From the NCBI GenBank assembly GCA_903885795.1, contig CAISJV010000026.1:1-59298 (forward strand): a stretch of DNA of 59,298 nt. The letters run 5' to 3'. Shown here piece after piece: positions 51,019 to 59,236 of this stretch (position 1 is the stretch's first letter; each line of letters begins with the position of its first letter). The translations under genes and the position numbers were made by a program. Below the pieces are notes generated by a model, which saw only the letters and a program-made list of their open reading frames with translations, searched no databases and was not told the DNA's origin. The stretch is from an uncultured delta proteobacterium. GTDB lineage: Bacteria; Desulfobacterota; Syntrophia; Syntrophales; UBA8958.

Positions 51019-53052
51019 TTACGCTTGGCGACAGTAAATACGGAAATCAACAGCCACGGCCCCTTTCTCATAAACAAGCACCGGATTAAGATCAATCTGG
51101 TCGATGTCCGGGCGATCTTTGATCATCGCCGCCAGGGCTTTCATTGTGGAAATAAGTGCCTTTTCATCCTTCGGTTTCTGACCTCGCACTCCGGCCAGAA
51201 GGGGATACCCCTGAATCCCGCGGATGGTTTGCCGGAATTCCTTTTCAGTCGCCGGAAGCAGGCAAAACTGAACATCTCGATATACTTCCGTAAAAATTCC
51301 GCCCAGTCCGAACATTAAGACATGACCGTATTGGGGATCACGAATGATGCCGATGATCACTTCCAGACCCTCCGCTTCTGCCATGGGAGACACGGTGACG
51401 CCGTTAATTCTGGCTTTGGGGAGGGCAGACTTAACGCAGGCCATGATGCCCTCATAGGCCTTGCTGATTTCCGTCGGCTTGGAGAGATTAAGGCGCACCC
51501 CGCCAACATCTGTCTTGTGTGCCAGATCCGGGGAAGCGATCTTCAAGGCTACGGGCGATCCGATCTTTTTGGCGAGGGAAAGAGCCTCTTTTGCCGTTGT
51601 GGCCAAAAACGTATCGATGGCATTTATGCCGTACTTCTTCATCAACACAACCGATTCGTTGACGGTAAGGAGATTCAGGTCAGACCGCGTCGCTTCTTTG
51701 TGACGCTCCTTTTTCTTAACGACCTTGGAATTATCAAATCGTACAAGCTGATATAGGGCTCTGATTGCCCGCTCCGGGGTCGGGTAGACGGGAATCCCCT
51801 TTTCGTGCATTTTCCTGGTTTCCTCACGCTCAACATCGGCCCCTCCGCAAAAAACGATCAGCTCGCCATCGCCGGTGACGATGTCTGCGGCGCCGTGGAT
51901 TGGGTCGCCAAAAATAACCACGCTTGTATCAAAGTCGCTTTTTGCTGCAGCAATTGCCTTTGAGTAGAGACTGGGATCGGTTATGGCGTCGCCGGTCAGG
52001 TCTATGGGGTTCGTGACACCGCAGTGGGCGGGAAGGAAAGATCTCAGTTTCTCCTTTAAAGCTTGACTCGGGGCGGGATTTTCGAAGCCAAGTTTTTCCG
52101 CTTCGTCGATGCCGAGAATCGCTGCTCCTCCGGAACTGGAAATATTCAGGAGCCGCTTACCTTTTGGTTTCTTCATGTAGGCTAGGGCCTTGGCAAAATC
52201 ATAAAGTTCCTCAAGATTGTCTGCCCGGTGGACCCGGTATTTATTGAAAATGGCATTGTATATCTCATCGGTTCCAGCGAGGGATTTGGTGTGGCTCTCG
52301 GCGGCGATGCGGCCCCGGGCCGTTCTACCTGCCTTGAGGATGACCACCGGTTTTGTCGCCATGGAAAGGGAATCGAGAAAATGCTGCGGCCTCTTGACGC
52401 CCTCCATGTATATGGCAATAACCTTGGTGTGGGTATCCTTATCGAAATAACGAATGCAGTCCGATTCATCGACATCAGCGCGGTTACCCAGGCTGACGAA
52501 GACGCTGACACCTAAATGCTCCTCGCTTGCCCAATCCATAAGGGCGGCGCCGACCGTGCCGCTCTGGGAAATAAAGGCCATGCCGCCCTGATTTGTGAGG
52601 AGCGGCCAGGAGGCGCAGAGGTGATGGTGGGGATAATTGATCCCCTGGCAGTTGGGTCCGACCACCCGGATTCCATAGCGACGGGCAACTTCAGCCAACT
52701 CCAATTGAAGCTTTTCCCCCGCATCACCCGCTTCGGCAAACCCCCCCGTGACAACGACGGCAGCTTTGACCCCTTTCTCCCCGCATTTCTCAATGGCGCC
52801 ACAAACTGCTTTGGACGGGATGACAATGACGGCCAGTTCAGCGGGGGTTGGCGTCGCCGTGATGTCCGGGTAAGCTTTAAGACCCAGAAGCTCATCCGCT
52901 TTGGGGTTGATTGGGTAGATCGGTCCCTTGAATCCAGCATGGATAAGATTGTAAAGGATGTCATAACCAAGTTTACCGGGGCTACCGGAGGCGCCGATCA
53001 GGGCGACACTGCGGGGTTTAAACAGCGCATCCAGGTTGTTCCTTTCTTTCAT
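51019..53052 (-). CDS. ADP-forming acetate/acyl-CoA synthetase (acetate-CoA ligase family)
   Basis: This 677-aa cytoplasmic enzyme makes ATP from acyl-CoA or the reverse. The CoA-binding domain (about 1-130) starts FKPRSVALIGASGSPGKLGY. The ligase domains follow (VGPNCQGINYP; AFISQSGTVGAALMDW; NPIDLTGDAITDP). DPIHGAADIV near 385 lies where the phosphohistidine would be; I cannot confirm the His. The C-terminal ATP-grasp domain (about 470-677) has GIMACVKSALPKARINGV and QIDLNPVLVYEKGAVAVDFR. Alpha and beta units are fused, as in archaeal and many anaerobic bacterial ACDs. AAGGAGGGAAAG precedes the ATG. Confidence 0.9.
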   Translation of the reverse strand: MKERNNLDALFKPRSVALIGASGSPGKLGYDILYNLIHAGFKGPIYPINPKADELLGLKAYPDITATPTPAELAVIVIPSKAVCGAIEKCGEKGVKAAVVVTGGFAEAGDAGEKLQLELAEVARRYGIRVVGPNCQGINYPHHHLCASWPLLTNQGGMAFISQSGTVGAALMDWASEEHLGVSVFVSLGNRADVDESDCIRYFDKDTHTKVIAIYMEGVKRPQHFLDSLSMATKPVVILKAGRTARGRIAAESHTKSLAGTDEIYNAIFNKYRVHRADNLEELYDFAKALAYMKKPKGKRLLNISSSGGAAILGIDEAEKLGFENPAPSQALKEKLRSFLPAHCGVTNPIDLTGDAITDPSLYSKAIAAAKSDFDTSVVIFGDPIHGAADIVTGDGELIVFCGGADVEREETRKMHEKGIPVYPTPERAIRALYQLVRFDNSKVVKKKERHKEATRSDLNLLTVNESVVLMKKYGINAIDTFLATTAKEALSLAKKIGSPVALKIASPDLAHKTDVGGVRLNLSKPTEISKAYEGIMACVKSALPKARINGVTVSPMAEAEGLEVIIGIIRDPQYGHVLMFGLGGIFTEVYRDVQFCLLPATEKEFRQTIRGIQGYPLLAGVRGQKPKDEKALISTMKALAAMIKDRPDIDQIDLNPVLVYEKGAVAVDFRIYCRQA

Positions 53053-53230
53053 AACTTTCCCTCCTTAAAGTATTTTAGCAATTTTAAAATCAAACCATTG
53101 CCTTTTTCGCAACTGATGTCGGCTGCTAAATGATTGTCATACGCTGCCAGGTAGAACACACTCAGGATTGTTGACAAGAATCAACTGGATCAGTATAGTC
53201 AATTATCATTTTTCTGGAAAGGAAAAAACG

Positions 53231-54397
53231 ATGCAAAATTTCATTTTTGAGAACCCTACGAAAATTATTTTTGGCCAGGGTCAGATCAAACGTATTGGCC
53301 AGGAAACAGCGCGATTCGGGAAAAAGGTACTGCTGGTCCATGGTCAGGGCAGCATCAAGAAAAACGGCGTCTATGACCAGGTAATATCCTCGCTTTCAGA
53401 GAGTCAACTCTCGGTGGTAGAATTTCCAGGTGTACGCTCGAATCCAGTCCTTTCACATGCCATGCTGGGTATTGAAACTGCGAAGCGGGAGGGTGTCGAG
53501 GTCATTCTCGCCGTCGGCGGAGGGAGTGTTATCGATACGGCCAAGACCATTGCCGCCGGCGTCGGCGCTGAACACGATGTCTGGGATTTCTTTACCTTCA
53601 GGAAAACCATTCAAACCGCACTGCCTGTCTTAACAGTGGTTACTGTATCTGCCAGCGCCTCCGAGATGAATGCCGCCGCCGTGATGACCAGAGAAGAGGG
53701 ACGCCAGAAATACAGTATCCGCTCTCTCTTTATCCAACCGAAGGTCTCCATTCTCGATCCCACGGTCCTTTTTTCTCTGGACAGGGCATACAGCGCCTAT
53801 AGCGCCGTTGACGCCGTGACGCATATGCTGGAAGGATATTTCAATAACATGGAACCAAACCCCAGTCCCTTGCAGGACGGAATGGTAGAAGGTTTGATGA
53901 AGACCATCATGGGGGCCACGGAAACGATTCTTCAGAATCCTGAAGATTATGACGCCCGGGCTAATATGATGTGGGCGGCCACCCTTGCCTTCAATGGTTT
54001 GACCTCGGCGGGGATGGGGCAGATTGCCCTTCCTGTCCACATGATCGAGCACTCCCTGAGTGCCCTTTATGACGTGGCCCACGGTGCCGGACTTTCCATC
54101 GTCCTTCCCGGGTGGATGAAATCGCAGCTTCCAGGCAAGGCGGGGCGCTTCGCTAAACTGGGAAGAGAGGTATTTGGCGTCACCACATTAAATGACGAGG
54201 AAGCGGCCCTTGCAGGTATTGACCGGCTCAAAAAATGGTTTTCCTTGATCGGTAGCCCCGTTTCCTTGGGGGCAGCGCAAATCCCCGCCCAGGATATCGA
54301 GAAAATAGCTGAAAATGCTGCTGCCCTGGCTCAAGTATGGGGACTGAAGGCTTATACCAAAGAAGTGATAGCCGAGGTTCTGAAATTGTGTGTGTGA
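53231..54397 (+). CDS. Iron-containing alcohol dehydrogenase (YqhD/BdhA-like)
   Basis: This 388-aa enzyme reduces aldehydes to alcohols with NAD(P)H. ATG 53231 has AAAGGAAAA upstream and is favoured over TTG 53168. The start NFIFENPTKIIFGQGQIKRI is typical. GGGSVIDTAKTIA (about 96-108) is the cofactor-binding loop. Metal ligands lie in DAVTHMLEGYF (about 194-204) and HMIEHSLSALYDVAHGAGLS (about 260-279). It stands alone between two divergent units. Confidence 0.92.
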   Translation: MQNFIFENPTKIIFGQGQIKRIGQETARFGKKVLLVHGQGSIKKNGVYDQVISSLSESQLSVVEFPGVRSNPVLSHAMLGIETAKREGVEVILAVGGGSVIDTAKTIAAGVGAEHDVWDFFTFRKTIQTALPVLTVVTVSASASEMNAAAVMTREEGRQKYSIRSLFIQPKVSILDPTVLFSLDRAYSAYSAVDAVTHMLEGYFNNMEPNPSPLQDGMVEGLMKTIMGATETILQNPEDYDARANMMWAATLAFNGLTSAGMGQIALPVHMIEHSLSALYDVAHGAGLSIVLPGWMKSQLPGKAGRFAKLGREVFGVTTLNDEEAALAGIDRLKKWFSLIGSPVSLGAAQIPAQDIEKIAENAAALAQVWGLKAYTKEVIAEVLKLCV

Positions 54398-54407
54398 AGT
54401 AAAGCAA

Positions 54408-55190
54408 CTATTTCTTGCGGTCGACGCAGTACACGTTCCGTTGGGCTGTAGGTGTGAGCAGAATATTCTGGATGTTGACGTGTGCCGGGGCGTTGATGAT
54501 GAAAAAGATTGCATCGGCAACATCTTCGGCGCTTAGGGGCATAAATCCCTCATAAACCTTGTCGGCGGCTTCCCGATCACCATGGAAGCGAACTTCTGAA
54601 AATTCCGTATTTGCCGCTCCGGGACAAACCATGGATACACGGATTGACGTTCCGGTCAAGTCGATGTTCATGCCTTCAGAAAGGGCCCGGACGGCGAATT
54701 TTGTGGCGTTATACACGTTTCCCCCTGGATAGACCTGGTAGCCGGCGAGGCTGCCCACATTGACGACGTGTCCTCCGCCGGCCTCAACCAAATGGGGAAT
54801 AATAAAGCGGGAAACATTGAGGAGGCCCTTGATGTTGGTGTCAATCATCCGGTCCCAGTCCTCGAAATTACCCAACTGAAGGGGGTCAAGACCGGAAGCC
54901 AGACCTGCGTTGTTGATCAGAATATCCGGAATCAGGTCCTGGTTTTTCAGTTGGTCGGAAAAGGTCTCCACCGCTTTTCTGTCCCGGACATCAAGGGGAA
55001 ACACATCTACTGCCACCCGGAATCGTTCTGATAGTTCCTGGCGGATGTCTTCAAGTCTGTCAAAGCGCCGGGCGGCGAGGATCAGACTGGCGCCCGAAGC
55101 AGCAAACTTCTCGGCGCAGGCCTTACCGATACCCGCGCTTGCTCCGGTGATGAGAATTCGCTTTCCTTGAATTCGGTTTTCCATAATCAA
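54408..55190 (-). CDS. Short-chain dehydrogenase/reductase
   Basis: This 260-aa oxidoreductase has the Rossmann start ITGASAGIGKACAEKF (about 13-28), NNAGLASG (about 91-98), a Ser in NVGSLAGYQVYPGGN (about 140-154) and the catalytic YNATKFAV (Tyr-x-x-x-Lys, about 155-162). It resembles YdfG-type serine or 3-hydroxyacid dehydrogenases. It starts after AGGAGGG. No substrate can be named; it converges with the Fe-alcohol dehydrogenase gene 10 bases away. Confidence 0.9.
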   Translation of the reverse strand: MIMENRIQGKRILITGASAGIGKACAEKFAASGASLILAARRFDRLEDIRQELSERFRVAVDVFPLDVRDRKAVETFSDQLKNQDLIPDILINNAGLASGLDPLQLGNFEDWDRMIDTNIKGLLNVSRFIIPHLVEAGGGHVVNVGSLAGYQVYPGGNVYNATKFAVRALSEGMNIDLTGTSIRVSMVCPGAANTEFSEVRFHGDREAADKVYEGFMPLSAEDVADAIFFIINAPAHVNIQNILLTPTAQRNVYCVDRKK

Positions 55191-55201
55191 CCCTCCTTAG
55201 T

Positions 55202-55240
55202 CCATCCCCACCCTAACCCTCCTCTTGAAGGGGAGGGTGG
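55202..55240. repeat. Dispersed GC-rich palindromic repeat, copy 4 of 4
   Basis: CCATCCCCACCCTAACCC and TCCTCTTGAAGGGGAGGGTGG. It lies between rmlC and the SDR gene and is the copy closest to the reverse complement of copy 1. Confidence 0.75.
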
Positions 55241-55262
55241 CAAATGATTTATTACGAGTTTA

Positions 55263-55826
55263 TCAATCCGTAAGATATGTAAAATTGCAGTCGGCTTCGC
55301 GAAGGCGGGGTAGAGCGGCGTCTTTGGGGGATAGCAGGGGCGCCTCCACATGCCAGGGAATGTCGATATCCGGATCACTCCAGACGATACCCCGGTCCAG
55401 GGTTGCAGTGTATTCTTTGGTGACCTTGTACGAGACGATAGCTTCTTCACTCAATACGGAGAACCCATGGGCAAAGCCAGGAGGTATATAGATCATCATT
55501 CCATTTGTGGTCGAAAGTTTTTCTCCCACCCAGCTGCCAAACGTTGGAGACCCATGTCGAATGTCGACGGCGACGTCGAATATTTCCCCATAACAGACCA
55601 TTACTAGTTTGCCCTGAGCCATCGGTTCCTTTTGATAGTGCAGCCCTCGGATGGCCCCCCGCTTTGAAAAGGAGAAATTGTCCTGAACAAAAAGTTCCGG
55701 GATGCCGGCGGCAATGAAATCGCTTAGCTTATACGTCTCTGCAAAGTAGCCCCGCTCATCGGGAAATTTTCTTGCCTCAATCAGGATGACCTCCGGTATT
55801 TCCAGTGATGAGAATATAAATGGCAT
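55263..55826 (-). CDS. rmlC: dTDP-4-dehydrorhamnose 3,5-epimerase
   Basis: This 187-aa cupin enzyme of dTDP-rhamnose synthesis has the RmlC signs: IEARKFPDERGYFAETYK (about 17-34), FVQDNFSFSKRGAIRGLHYQ (about 46-65) with the base His63, and FDVAVDIRHGSPTFGSWVG. IPPGFAHGFSVLS follows. Other rml genes are not in the window, so it may serve a pathway encoded elsewhere. Nine bases separate it from the dehydrogenase gene. Confidence 0.92.
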   Translation of the reverse strand: MPFIFSSLEIPEVILIEARKFPDERGYFAETYKLSDFIAAGIPELFVQDNFSFSKRGAIRGLHYQKEPMAQGKLVMVCYGEIFDVAVDIRHGSPTFGSWVGEKLSTTNGMMIYIPPGFAHGFSVLSEEAIVSYKVTKEYTATLDRGIVWSDPDIDIPWHVEAPLLSPKDAALPRLREADCNFTYLTD

Positions 55827-55835
55827 CGGATATCG

Positions 55836-56816
55836 CTACCTCAATACTTCTGGGTTGATCAGATTGGGAGGCGCCTCACCACGCAGACCGGAGAGAAGGT
55901 TATGAGCCGCCATCGCAGCCATCTTGGTACGGGTTTCCAGGGTGGCGCTGCCAACATGGGGCAAAAGAAGAACCTGATCGAGTTTCTCAAGACCAGGCGT
56001 TATGGATGGTTCATTTTCATAAACATCAATTCCGGCGCCGGCAATGACCCCGTTTTTCAGCGCGCTGAGGAGCGCCTTTTCATCGACGACAGGACCGCGG
56101 GAGGTATTGATGAGGAAAGCAGTCAGTTTCATCTGGACAAACTCCTTCTCACTGATGAAATGCCTTGTTCCCGGAGAAAGAGGTATATGGAGGGAGACAA
56201 AGTCCGATTCTCCGAGCAGGGTGCTCAGAGGGACGTAACGGGCGTTAAGCTCCTCTTCCTCGGCCTTTTCCAAGGGGTTTCTGTTGAAATAAAGGATTGG
56301 CATCTGAAAGCCGCGGGCTCTCCTGGCGACGGCCTTGCCAATTCTTCCCATACCGACGATCCCGAGGGTCTTTCCGGAGACATCACGGCCCAGAAAGTGA
56401 AATGGGGCCCAGAAGCTGAAACGCCCTTCCCGAACCATCCGGTCGCCTTCGGCGATTCGTCTTGCGGCGCCAAGGATGAGGGAGAAAGCCAGGTCCGCCG
56501 TAGCCTCGGTCAGGACCCCGGGGGTATTGGAAATGAGGATGCCCCGTCTGGTCGCCGCGGCGAGATCAACATTATTATAGCCTACGGCCATATTTGCAAC
56601 CATGATTAGCTTGGGGGCATGATCGAGAAGTTCCTCGTCGATGTCATCGGTGATCATGGACAATAACCCGGCTTTGTCACGGATGGAATGAAGGAGTTTT
56701 GACCTGGACATGGGACGATCTTCTGCATGGCATTCCACCTGGAATTCACTTTTCAGGGTATCCAGGACGGAAGCGGGCAGGTTTCCTGTGACCAGAATCG
56801 GAGCGAGAGTTTTCAT
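55836..56816 (-). CDS. D-2-hydroxyacid dehydrogenase (glyoxylate/hydroxypyruvate reductase type)
   Basis: This 326-aa NAD(P)-dependent enzyme starts at ATG 56816, two bases past the stop of the FTR gene; an ATG at 56882 would lie inside that gene. The catalytic domain begins APILVTGNLPASVLDTLKSE. The nucleotide-binding loop is GKTLGIVGMGRIGKAVARRA (about 146-165). FLINTSRGPVVDEKALL (about 232-248), the Glu in YENEPSI and the His in LPHVGSATLETR complete the Arg-Glu-His set. It is similar to glyoxylate/gluconate reductases. Confidence 0.9.
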   Translation of the reverse strand: MKTLAPILVTGNLPASVLDTLKSEFQVECHAEDRPMSRSKLLHSIRDKAGLLSMITDDIDEELLDHAPKLIMVANMAVGYNNVDLAAATRRGILISNTPGVLTEATADLAFSLILGAARRIAEGDRMVREGRFSFWAPFHFLGRDVSGKTLGIVGMGRIGKAVARRARGFQMPILYFNRNPLEKAEEEELNARYVPLSTLLGESDFVSLHIPLSPGTRHFISEKEFVQMKLTAFLINTSRGPVVDEKALLSALKNGVIAGAGIDVYENEPSITPGLEKLDQVLLLPHVGSATLETRTKMAAMAAHNLLSGLRGEAPPNLINPEVLR

Positions 56817-56817
56817 G

Positions 56818-57150
56818 TCAGAAGGCCATTTTTTCCGGGAGGCGACGCTCAGGAACATAAACATGTTCAAGGAGTTCCTCATTCCATTCCCTGGAGACGT
56901 AAAGGTTGCAGTAGCAACTCCCGAACTCTGCTATATCGGCAGCCCGGTAGGCACAGGGACAAATGATGTCTTTGTCCATTTCCCGATTCCCGGCCGACAG
57001 ACGGCAGGGACAGGTCATATATCCGTAGCGCTCCCTGTTGACCAGGAGATCGCCCAGGATTTCCAGAACCCAAGGCTTGTTTTTGTTAAAATAATAACCT
57101 TTTGGCTCCTGAACCTTTTTCATCGTGTCATAAAGCTGCTCGGCATTCAT
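56818..57150 (-). CDS. Ferredoxin:thioredoxin reductase catalytic subunit
   Basis: This 110-aa iron-sulfur protein carries the FTR cysteine pattern in pairs: Cys47-Pro-Cys49 (MTCPCRL), Cys64-Pro-Cys66 (IICPCAYR) and Cys79-Tyr-Cys81 (GSCYCNL). These hold the 4Fe-4S cluster and the redox-active disulfide that pass electrons from ferredoxin to a thioredoxin. There is no FTR variable subunit nearby, as usual for non-photosynthetic anaerobes. It overlaps the upstream glutaredoxin-like gene by four bases, and the downstream dehydrogenase begins two bases after its stop, so all three are likely coupled. Confidence 0.92.
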   Translation of the reverse strand: MNAEQLYDTMKKVQEPKGYYFNKNKPWVLEILGDLLVNRERYGYMTCPCRLSAGNREMDKDIICPCAYRAADIAEFGSCYCNLYVSREWNEELLEHVYVPERRLPEKMAF

Positions 57151-57401
57151 TCTATCCCCAGCGCCTCCCGAATGGCTTTTTCATTGAAACCTACAATGAC
57201 CTTGTCGCCAATGATGATTGTCGGGAAAGAACGGTTGGGATTGTATTTAATAACCTCATTGATCACGAGCTGTTTTTCGTCGCCTTTGAGAAGATCCACG
57301 TCGGTGGCGTCGAAGGTGACATTGCAGTCATTGAGGAATTTCTTCGTGGCTTTGCAGTGACTGCACGTACTCAGGCTAAATATTTTTACGGTTGATGCCA
57401 T
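57147..57401 (-). CDS. Glutaredoxin-like protein
   Basis: This 84-aa thioredoxin-fold protein has the active site CSHC (Cys13, Cys16) in KIFSLSTCSHCKATKKFL, the cis-Pro FPTIIIGDKVIVGF (about 58-71) and a final helix. It starts behind AAGGAG. The four-base overlap with the FTR gene makes it the best candidate for the FTR electron acceptor. Confidence 0.9.
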   Translation of the reverse strand: MASTVKIFSLSTCSHCKATKKFLNDCNVTFDATDVDLLKGDEKQLVINEVIKYNPNRSFPTIIIGDKVIVGFNEKAIREALGIE

Positions 57402-57427
57402 GGGTTATATCTCCTTTTGATAAATGG

Positions 57428-57721
57428 TTAAGGCAACTCAAAGTCCACTACGAGAATACTATCGCAGAGGCTCCTGACTTTTTGGATTACGGGAATATGG
57501 TCGGGGTGGGCCTGGTATCTTTTCAGGGAATCGAGGTCCGTAAAAGTGGCGATCAGTGCGAAATCGTAAGACCGCTCCGACTTGAGAATGTCCGGCCCGA
57601 ATTCGAACCCAATGATCTCGTCAATTTTACCGGGGAGTGATCCGAGACTCCCTTTCAAATCTTCAATCTGCAACTCATCAACGCCTGTTTTGAATTTCAT
57701 GAAGACAACATGTTTCAGCAT
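57428..57721 (-). CDS. Dabb (stress-responsive A/B barrel) protein
   Basis: This 97-aa dimeric ferredoxin-like-fold protein starts MLKHVVFMKFK, with the conserved His4 and a typical closing YQAHPDHIPVIQKVRSLCDSI. AAAGGAG precedes the ATG. It has been called a stress-response domain in plants; in bacteria its role is often unclear. It lies 26 bases upstream of the glutaredoxin gene on the same strand and may share its transcript. Confidence 0.88.
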   Translation of the reverse strand: MLKHVVFMKFKTGVDELQIEDLKGSLGSLPGKIDEIIGFEFGPDILKSERSYDFALIATFTDLDSLKRYQAHPDHIPVIQKVRSLCDSILVVDFELP

Positions 57722-57797
57722 AGAATCTCCTTTTCCCCTAAACTCACATGTGTTCGTACATATTCTAATTCCGGATAGAATTCAAACAAAAATAGTG

Positions 57798-58130
57798 TCA
57801 GTGAGGCTTCCAGAGAGGGCATATCTCCGAGGACGCCGGCGCAAAATTCCTGCAGACGGCGGGACGTGTCTCATAAATGGAGCAGGCCGAGTGATCTTCC
57901 TCCCACATTAGAAAGGGGCAGCCATGAAAATAACGGCCATTATCGGCAGAAATCAGGTGGTCTCCCGCCCAGAAGGCATGTTCGTTTTTAATTACAGACT
58001 TAATATCTATCCGTCCCTCCCTTTCCCATCGTAGTATGTCTTCATCCCTGACATAGGCGATAAAGTCGGCGAGGCAGCATTTTCCACAGCGGCGGCAAAG
58101 CTCTTCGCAGGAAGAATTATTCAGGCCCAT
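57798..58130 (-). CDS. YkgJ-family cysteine cluster protein
   Basis: This 110-aa protein has eight or more Cys in the YkgJ pattern: CEELCRRCGKCC at about 8-19, GCPFL, then CSIYETRPAVCRNF and a final CPLW. The residues could hold zinc or an iron-sulfur cluster. ATG 58130 places the start 14 bases inside the methyltransferase gene and just before the first Cys; a longer frame from 58199 would overlap by over 80 bases. Function unknown. Confidence 0.85.
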   Translation of the reverse strand: MGLNNSSCEELCRRCGKCCLADFIAYVRDEDILRWEREGRIDIKSVIKNEHAFWAGDHLISADNGRYFHGCPFLMWEEDHSACSIYETRPAVCRNFAPASSEICPLWKPH

Positions 58131-59076
58131 GTTTTTCTTTGCTGAGCAGGAGATATTCATACTTATAAAGATCCTCAATAAAATAGCGGATGATTTCATC
58201 CTCGTCCCGCCATGGTGAGGGGGCCTTCATGATTGCCCGTAGCCGGGCCGTCATCTCGAAAGGGATAAAATCAGCCACCGGCCCCCGGATGATCTTGTAA
58301 CCATAGTAGCGGCCTATTTTTTCAAGATGAGAAAACTGGATCGTAAATTCATCGTGGCCCTTGAGGATGATGCATTCAGGATTGTCCGATGTGGAAACGT
58401 GGATCAGGTCTCTGTAAGCACCGGCGACCGCCGCTTCACAACTGTGCTCACTTAGGAAGATGAAGGGAACATGGGCACAGCACAGCTTTTCCAGGGCCAT
58501 GAGGGCTCCAATGTTAATGTGAAATGCAGGATGTTGAGGTTCCGGAAGCCCATATCTGGCAAAGAACTCCCATACCAGCTTCAGATCGGGAGATAACATT
58601 GACGGAGAGCTTATAAGGAAATCTTTTGTCAAGTCCGTGATGGTGGGATAGTCGCCGATATTTTCATTCAGGAGAGCGAGGTCCACGTCTTCGAGAACCA
58701 TCGGAGGGGTTTCCAGAAAGTCTTCTTCCCGGAAGGAAAAGGCGCCCGGGAAGTCTTTCAATGCATTCTTCTGCCGATCGAGAAGGTGCGGAGAAATATC
58801 GATCATGGTCACCTTCTGAAATGGCTTCCGGCAGATGAAATCCCTCATAAGCCATCCGTAACCTCCTCCTACTTCAAGAAGATGGGTAATTAGATTAAAT
58901 GGTAAAAGGCCATTCAGATAATCGAAGAGAAGATTTCCGTATGAGTCTTTAATCTTGAGCGTCATGCGGCAGGGACTGCGATGATCGGCAAGGGTGTTAC
59001 ATAGGGTCGTTTCCCAACCGAGGGTACGGAGGTCCTGCCGATGATAATCTGCCGATGAATGTACGGTGAAATCCAT
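58117..59076 (-). CDS. Putative sugar O-methyltransferase / SAM-dependent methyltransferase
   Basis: This 319-aa protein has the SAM motif LLEVGGGYGWLMRDF (about 67-81) and VTMIDISPHLLDRQ (about 89-102), then REEDFLETPP and DVDLALLNENIGD. The N-terminal YGNLLFDYLNGLLPF and the length suggest the putative sugar O-methyltransferase group rather than the UbiE type. The C-terminal 120 residues have no clear homologue that I recognise. It overlaps the YkgJ-type gene by 14 bases. Confidence 0.7.
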   Translation of the reverse strand: MDFTVHSSADYHRQDLRTLGWETTLCNTLADHRSPCRMTLKIKDSYGNLLFDYLNGLLPFNLITHLLEVGGGYGWLMRDFICRKPFQKVTMIDISPHLLDRQKNALKDFPGAFSFREEDFLETPPMVLEDVDLALLNENIGDYPTITDLTKDFLISSPSMLSPDLKLVWEFFARYGLPEPQHPAFHINIGALMALEKLCCAHVPFIFLSEHSCEAAVAGAYRDLIHVSTSDNPECIILKGHDEFTIQFSHLEKIGRYYGYKIIRGPVADFIPFEMTARLRAIMKAPSPWRDEDEIIRYFIEDLYKYEYLLLSKEKHGPE

Positions 59077-59236
59077 AATTGCCTTTTGATGATCCCGTTT
59101 GTATAAAACGACCTTTTTTAACCAGTGTCAAGCACTTCGTGTATTTAGAAAAAAATATTATGTTGCGAGTTCGTGACATGTCCGGTTTGTAGCACGTAAT
59201 CTGTCCGGTTCATATAGTCATCTGTAGAGGTGACAG

